DNA from: CAYWEM01 sp964457225
Lineage (GTDB): Bacteria; Acidobacteriota; Aminicenantia; UBA2199
DNA: 64,000 bases
Assembly (NCBI GenBank): GCA_964457225.1
Contig: CAYWEM010000014.1
Location: forward strand, 1-64,000
Direction of reading: 5' to 3'
Made by a program: the position numbers and the translations under genes. The notes below the pieces were generated by a model, which saw only the letters and a program-made list of their open reading frames with translations, did not search any database and was not told the DNA's origin. This document shows, piece by piece, positions 60,905 to 64,000 of the stretch; the first letter of the stretch is position 1; each line of letters opens with the position of its first letter.

Positions 60905-62086
60905 TCAGTGTTTTTTTATCAACCTGGGGTATTTAAGCTTGAGGTCTTCCGCGGCCAGGCGCACTTCGATCGGCAGGAAATCCCGGTCAGCCGGCGGGGC
61001 TAGTTCCAGCAGGTAGCCGCTCTCTTCGGTTTTGATGATTTCCTGGATGCCGCTCAGGGGATTGCCGGAAACCTGGTAAATTCCGCCGGAATTCTCGGTC
61101 AGAAAAGAAAAAACCTGGTGCATGTGCGACGAGCTTTCACTCATGTCCAGGCCGCCTTCCTGCTCGCGGCCGCGTACCGAGATGACGTTGAAGACGGTTT
61201 GATTTTCGGCCAGCAGGCGCAGTAAAAACCGGGGATCGAATTCATCCTGGCGGCGTTGCAGGCCGAAGAGGGTGCCCAGGGAATGGGCGATGTCCGGACG
61301 ATCGGTGAACAGGGTCATCATCTGGGTCAGAGTTTTGGCCTCGATTTCGGGCTTGTATTCCTTTTCATGAAATACGTAGAGCACGGCTGGTCCGCCCCGG
61401 CGGCCGGCGTAGCGGACCAGGTTGGCCAGGCGGCGGTTGTCCAGCAGGCGCAGGTTCTCGATGCGCTGCAGGGTATCCTGATAGCGCTGAATGGCGGATT
61501 CTATACCGAAGGCGCTGTCGTCGAAATCATCGTAGAGTTCCCGGCTGGTCTGGCCCTGGCCGGCGCCGGACTGGGCGCGCAGGGATCGGGACAGTCTTTT
61601 TAATTCGTTGAGCAGAGTCTTGTATTGTTTCCCGCTGTTGACGATGTCGCGGCGCACCGTGTTGCGCAGTTCTTCGACCACCGATGAGACGGGCCTTTTT
61701 TTCAGCGCCTCGGCGTTGAAAGTGTAAGTCTCGCGGGGAGTAATGAGAGTCAACTGGTCGGCCGCCTGCATCCCGCTGGTCACCAGTTCCTGCAGGGCCC
61801 CTTCCAGCAGGCTGTTGTAATCGGTCAGGGCGAAAAAGATCAGCAGTTCACGGCCCGGAGCGGAGGAGGCCCGGCTGAATTCCCGGCAGTTGAGGATTTC
61901 CAGCTTGTTGCCGCCGGAGTAAACCGCAAAGTCCCCGCAATTCAACCCGCTGACGAAGTGGCCGCCTTTTTCTACCCTGACCTGCAGATGCAGGCCGGAT
62001 CCGCCGTTGTCGGCGCCGGCCGCGGCCGTGGCTGAAAAAATGATGAACAAAAGGGTAATGATTGTATTGAACGCGGTGTTTTTCAT
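60905..62086 (-). CDS. Secreted VWFA-related-like protein
   Basis: A 393-residue exported protein (signal peptide to about residue 25). Its N-terminal LQVRVEKGGHFVSGLNCGDFAVYSGGNKLEILNC (in outline) is the small beta domain that precedes the von Willebrand A-like domain in the VWFA-related proteins abundant in Acidobacteriota. The following part begins ELLIFFALTDYNSLLEGAL, where the usual DxSxS metal motif appears degenerate (LTDYNS), so metal binding is doubtful. AGGAGG precedes the ATG. Function unknown. Confidence 0.6.
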   Translation of the reverse strand: MKNTAFNTIITLLFIIFSATAAAGADNGGSGLHLQVRVEKGGHFVSGLNCGDFAVYSGGNKLEILNCREFSRASSAPGRELLIFFALTDYNSLLEGALQELVTSGMQAADQLTLITPRETYTFNAEALKKRPVSSVVEELRNTVRRDIVNSGKQYKTLLNELKRLSRSLRAQSGAGQGQTSRELYDDFDDSAFGIESAIQRYQDTLQRIENLRLLDNRRLANLVRYAGRRGGPAVLYVFHEKEYKPEIEAKTLTQMMTLFTDRPDIAHSLGTLFGLQRRQDEFDPRFLLRLLAENQTVFNVISVRGREQEGGLDMSESSSHMHQVFSFLTENSGGIYQVSGNPLSGIQEIIKTEESGYLLELAPPADRDFLPIEVRLAAEDLKLKYPRLIKKH

Positions 62087-62594
62087 ACTGGTCCTCCTTG
62101 GGAGCGTGCTTGCTCGGGGTCAGGCCACGCTTTCAGGTAAAGCCTTCTGCCTTGAATACCCCTCCGTCCGCCCGCTTGATTACAAAGTCATTATCCCACA
62201 AATCGACAAAAAAATAAAATTAATGGGTGTCACGGTCAACAAGCCGGACTGTAATTTTGCTGAAGGCCGGGACAGAGCGCTTGAAAAACATTCATAAAAT
62301 CGAAAAAATATCCGGATATCCGAATTAATGACCGCAGGTGTGATTGGAAATACTGGATATTACGTAAAACCAAGATTGGCACAAATGATGCTTGTATGAG
62401 GTCAATGAAGCAATGCAGAAAATGCTCTAGGCCTGTTGTCGGCTTACTGGAAAGCAGGGCTCAGATTCCTGCACCGATTAGACGGTCTGTCCATTTAACT
62501 GGAATTTGACCGGCCTGCGGCAATTACCATGTTTTGCTCGTTATTTGTAATCGATAACCGGATAAAAAGCCACAAAAAACCACAGGAGGTTTAC
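62087..62594. other. 508-bp intergenic region ahead of the receptor gene
   Basis: No ORF with coding character is seen. It has a perfect palindrome ATATCCGGATAT at 62308-62319, a sigma54-like site at 62376-62393 and the receptor's ribosome site at 62585-62590. Base composition is more AT-rich than the flanking genes. Nothing recognisable in 62100-62300. Confidence 0.5.
62376..62393 (+). promoter_or_regulatory. Possible sigma54 promoter for the TonB-dependent receptor
   Basis: TTGGCAC-N6-TGCTT: GG at 62378-62379 and GC at 62390-62391 are separated by exactly 10 nt, as required for -24/-12 elements, and TGGCAC is perfect. It would leave an approximately 190-nt leader. Confidence 0.35.
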
Positions 62595-64000
62595 GTGAAA
62601 CAACTCAAAACTGCGGCATCAGTATTCCTGGCTTTGATACTGATGTGCGGAGCCCTCTCGGCTCAGGCGGTAGGCTCCAGGATAATGGGCGTGGTCACCA
62701 CCAGTGACGGCACACCCCTGCCCGGAGTCACCGTAAAAGCCACCAGCCCCAGGATGGTGGGTGAATCGGTAGCCGTGACCGACCAGAACGGCACCTACCG
62801 TTTCCTGGCCCTCTCCCCGGGCGTCTTCCGCCTGACTTACACCCTGGACGGTTTTCAGACCCTGGTCCGGGAAGGCATCAACCTGGCGGTGGAACAGACC
62901 CTGAACATCAACGTCAGCCTGGAGCTCGGCCAGATCAGCGAAAGTATCGTGGTCACCGGCGCGCCCCTGATCGACGTGCGTTCAACGGCAAAAGGCATGA
63001 CCATGACCAAGGAAGTCTTCCAGTCATTGCCCAAGGGCCGCAACTTCGACTCCCTGATCACGGCCATACCGGGGGTTTCGACCGAACCCATGCTGGGCGG
63101 CACCTCGGTTGACGGCGCCACCGGCCTGGAAAACGTTTACTACGTTGATGGGGCGGACACCACCAACATCGTCACCGGGGCCAGCGGCCAGAGCGTCTCC
63201 TTTGACTTCGTCGATGAAGTCCAGGTCAAGACCTCGGGTTACCAGGCCGAGTTCGGCGGTTCCCTGGGCGGGGTCATCAACGTGGTCACCCGTTCCGGCG
63301 GCAACGTCTTCCGCGGTGAGATCATCGGCTACTACAGCGGCGCCCCCCTGCGCGCTGATTACACCGACCTGCTCTTCCTCAACCTGCAGAACTCCCGCGA
63401 ATACAAGTACTACACCTATGACGAGTACTACGGCAAGGACAACGACCACCGCATCGAAGGCGGCCTGAACCTGGGCGGCTTCATCCTGAAGGACAAGATC
63501 TGGTTCTTCGGCTCCTTCATGCCGGTCTTCTACAGCAACACCCGCACCACCACCTACCTGAGCGGGCTTGAGAAAGACTGGAAGCGCAGTGAACAGTCCA
63601 TGAACTGGCAGGCTAAGATCACGGCCCAGCCGCTGAAGAACCTGCGCCTGGCCGCCAGCGCGGTCAACAACTTCTGGAAGTACAAGGGCGACCTGTCGAC
63701 CATCATCGGCAACCCCAATCCGGCAATTTCCAACGATGATTACGGGTTCAGCTACCCGCGCCTGTCGGGCAATTTCAGCGCCGACCTGACCGTGGGCAAC
63801 AACCTGATGGTCGGCCTGCGCGCCGGCTTCTTCCGCAGTGAACGCACCAACCAGCTGGTCCAGCCCCCCGATGAACCCTGCTTCCAGTTCCTGACCGAGG
63901 CACCCGGCGGTTATTTCCAGACCACCAACGTCGGTCTGCTGGACGTCCCGGCGGCTTACCAGCGCCCGACCGGTTTCATGAACTATTCCCGCGGCAATGC
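62595..64000 (+). CDS. TonB-dependent receptor with carboxypeptidase-regulatory-like domain (3' end outside)
   Basis: The frame is open from a GTG at 62595, behind AGGAGG, to the window end (468 codons so far). A signal peptide (QLKTAASVFLALILMCGALSA) is followed by a carboxypeptidase-regulatory-like beta domain (GVVTTSDGTPLPGVTVKATS ... TDQNGTYRFLALSPG), a plug domain (LPKGRNFDSLITAIPGVSTE, VYYVDGADTTNI, FGGSLGGVINVVTRSGGN) and the start of the barrel with LNLGGFILKDKIWFFGSF. This Oar-like architecture is typical of outer-membrane receptors in Acidobacteriota. No classical TonB box is obvious. The ligand is unknown. Confidence 0.88.
   Translation, partial: MKQLKTAASVFLALILMCGALSAQAVGSRIMGVVTTSDGTPLPGVTVKATSPRMVGESVAVTDQNGTYRFLALSPGVFRLTYTLDGFQTLVREGINLAVEQTLNINVSLELGQISESIVVTGAPLIDVRSTAKGMTMTKEVFQSLPKGRNFDSLITAIPGVSTEPMLGGTSVDGATGLENVYYVDGADTTNIVTGASGQSVSFDFVDEVQVKTSGYQAEFGGSLGGVINVVTRSGGNVFRGEIIGYYSGAPLRADYTDLLFLNLQNSREYKYYTYDEYYGKDNDHRIEGGLNLGGFILKDKIWFFGSFMPVFYSNTRTTTYLSGLEKDWKRSEQSMNWQAKITAQPLKNLRLAASAVNNFWKYKGDLSTIIGNPNPAISNDDYGFSYPRLSGNFSADLTVGNNLMVGLRAGFFRSERTNQLVQPPDEPCFQFLTEAPGGYFQTTNVGLLDVPAAYQRPTGFMNYSRGN

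Noticed and set aside
62007..62297. Plus-strand 96-codon frame overlapping the VWFA-like gene start
   Set aside because: It is antisense to the signal peptide of the real gene, lacks a ribosome site, and has no protein-like features.

Overview
The window is a chromosomal segment of a GC-rich, Gram-negative-type bacterium. The outer-membrane receptor with an N-terminal carboxypeptidase-regulatory-like domain (right edge), the secreted VWFA-related-like protein, the tricorn-like protease, the secreted beta-propeller protein and the rnfCDGEAB cluster together suggest Acidobacteriota, perhaps an Aminicenantia-like anaerobe. That placement is inference from gene content. No tRNA, rRNA, CRISPR array, insertion sequence or prophage is visible.

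Layout. 1-3.5 kb: 3' end of a type III restriction subunit, divergent peroxidases (PrxQ/Bcp and a secreted GPx), a secreted C69 dipeptidase. 3.6-8.8 kb: two periplasmic peptide-type binding proteins overlapping a membrane histidine kinase, with no permease or ATPase. 8.8-13.9 kb (minus): ABC ATPase, ABC permease, helical-repeat protein, pgsA, a deoxyhypusine-synthase-like protein and rarA. 14.0-22.2 kb (plus): a small membrane protein, a GH109-type oxidoreductase-fold enzyme and a periplasmic protein, then an ATP-cone/nuclease fusion, smc, cobO and a small secreted protein. 22.2-24.6 kb (minus): PBP1A. 24.6-34.5 kb (plus): complete rnfCDGEAB, acpS, a beta-propeller protein, tricorn. 34.5-38.2 kb (minus): PP-loop ATPase, pmbA, Tat-tagged tldD. 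38.4-54.3 kb: almost the whole aromatic amino-acid pathway. 54.4-60.8 kb: uvrA-uvrC-uvrB. 60.9-64 kb: VWFA-like protein and the truncated receptor.

The most interesting part is 38.4-54.4 kb. Twelve overlapping genes (aroF-aroB-aroD-aroEK-aroA-aroC-trpE-trpGD-trpC-trpF-trpB-trpA) run without an intergenic gap of more than 1 nt from DAHP synthesis to tryptophan; pheA-tyrA form a second operon 1.4 kb downstream. Ahead of each operon, on the coding strand, I find an unannotated short leader ORF. The aro-trp leader (54347-54246, 33 codons) contains the run FFSYFFYW, so Phe, Tyr and Trp codons stand together; the pheA-tyrA leader (40477-40391, 28 codons) contains YYYFSY. In both, the aromatic run is followed at once by GC-rich hairpins and a stop codon. 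These look like two ribosome-mediated attenuators, one sensing all three aromatic amino acids and one sensing Tyr/Phe. The DAHP synthase has no visible allosteric domain, which fits control at the RNA level.

Several starts here lack a Shine-Dalgarno sequence and instead have a -10-like hexamer 5-10 nt upstream (both leader peptides, PBP1A, the ABC ATPase, the first binding protein). This suggests that leaderless or near-leaderless transcripts are common in this organism.
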